This document shows, piece by piece, positions 4,757-5,256 of a stretch of 5,256 nucleotides of DNA. The DNA comes from an uncultured Bacillota bacterium (lineage in GTDB: Bacteria; Bacillota; Clostridia; Christensenellales; QAND01). The translations under genes were made by a program, and so were the position numbers. A model generated the notes under the pieces. The model was not told the DNA's origin and did not search any database. It worked only from the letters and a program-made list of their open reading frames with translations. Within the stretch, counting starts at the first letter, position 1. The number at the start of each line of letters is the position of its first letter. The stretch is taken from the NCBI GenBank assembly GCA_905208455.1, contig CAJLPK010000095.1, positions 1 to 5,256 on the forward strand. The letters run 5' to 3'.

Positions 4757-5256
4757 TCATACAACGCAGCCCACCTTATGGTTCAAGTACCGTACGAACA
4801 TCACTTGGCTGGCCGGCGTTTTATAAAACTGCGTGCAAAATGATTCAAACTGTTGGGGGGTAATGCCAATATCTTCAGTAAACAGCTCATCGCACCACAG
4901 GCTTTGCCGCAGAAAATGCCCTACCTCCAGCGTATTGAAAAAAGGGCGTATATGCAGCACAGTGCCCTCATCGGATATAGCGCACCCCAGTCTTTGGCAA
5001 AAAGCGGGCAGCGCCCTGTACAGCGCTTCCGGCGAGAGCGCCCATAGCTTATCGGCCGCCCGCAGCAGCGCCGCCATCTGCCTGGCCTGCGGATGCCCGG
5101 AAGCAAGCAAATCGCGCACGAGTTCCCGCTGGCTCTGGATGGGGATATATAGGCGCTGTGCCTCCGGGTGCGTTAAAAAGCGAAAGACCATCGGTAAAAA
5201 TATATATTGTATAAACCCCAGTACCGACGGCGGATTCGGATAGCAGGCCCAATTAT
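4757..5256 (-). CDS. Hypothetical protein, 3' part only
   Basis: The frame is open from the right edge of the window to the TGA at 4759-4757, showing 165 C-terminal residues. The ATG at 5191 has no ribosome binding site (the preceding bases are an A/T-rich TATATATTTTTACCG stretch). The frame continues upstream as plausible protein (NWACYPNPPSVLGFIQYIFL), so the true start is most likely beyond the window. The visible N-terminal 25 residues are aromatic and hydrophobic and could be a short membrane-associated or buried helix. The rest looks soluble and largely helical, with Gln, Leu, Ala and Arg-rich stretches and a Phe/Tyr-rich end (GITPQQFESFCTQFYKTP). Four cysteines fall in the ATG-to-stop part, with no CxxC metal motif. 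I do not recognise the family. A dedicated terminator directly after the stop supports a real gene. Confidence 0.66.
   Translation of the reverse strand, partial: NWACYPNPPSVLGFIQYIFLPMVFRFLTHPEAQRLYIPIQSQRELVRDLLASGHPQARQMAALLRAADKLWALSPEALYRALPAFCQRLGCAISDEGTVLHIRPFFNTLEVGHFLRQSLWCDELFTEDIGITPQQFESFCTQFYKTPASQVMFVRYLNHKVGCVV

Noticed and set aside
4295..4843. Plus-strand open frame of 182 codons bridging the gap
   Set aside because: It begins inside the flavodiiron gene, crosses two strong terminators and ends antisense to the leftward gene. It has no ribosome binding site.

Overview
The window looks like chromosomal DNA of an anaerobic Firmicute, probably a Clostridia-class gut or sediment bacterium. 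The evidence is a Gly-X-Thr collagen-like surface protein, strong AGGAGG-type ribosome binding sites, tightly packed genes separated by short intrinsic terminators, and a class A flavodiiron protein, the usual oxygen/NO scavenger of strict anaerobes. No phage, transposon, CRISPR, tRNA or rRNA was seen. Most of the window is ordinary core or accessory metabolism.

Left end (1-1720, + strand): the 3' end of a collagen-like protein gene with a beta-rich C-terminal domain, then after a 75-bp gap a gene for a short member of the LOR/SDH (TIGR00300, ArgZ/AgrE C-terminal-like, archaeal-type ornithine cyclodeaminase) family. It starts at the ATG at 589 and ends in a bidirectional terminator.

Centre (1724-3021, - strand): a two-gene unit transcribed leftward, a MarR-family regulator (TTG start) followed through an ATGA overlap by a divergent prephenate dehydratase with an ACT domain. 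The leftward unit converges on the ornithine cyclodeaminase-like gene and shares its terminator.

Right of centre (3022-4468): a 239-bp divergent intergenic region separates marR from a rightward flavodiiron protein gene with every diiron ligand present. This gap contains four short perfect or near-perfect palindromes in two look-alike pairs (CTAAT/ATTAG and TTGTA/TACAA half-sites) and one GC-rich hairpin, so it is the most regulation-dense part of the window. The simplest reading is that the MarR protein controls its own operon and possibly the flavodiiron gene.

Right end (4469-5256): about 250 bp with no convincing gene lies between two terminators. Then comes the 3' part of a leftward gene of unknown function that runs off the window edge.

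The points most worth following up are the palindrome pairs between marR and the flavodiiron gene, the loss of several prephenate dehydratase signature motifs in the ACT-domain protein, and the missing N-terminal domain of the ornithine cyclodeaminase-like protein.
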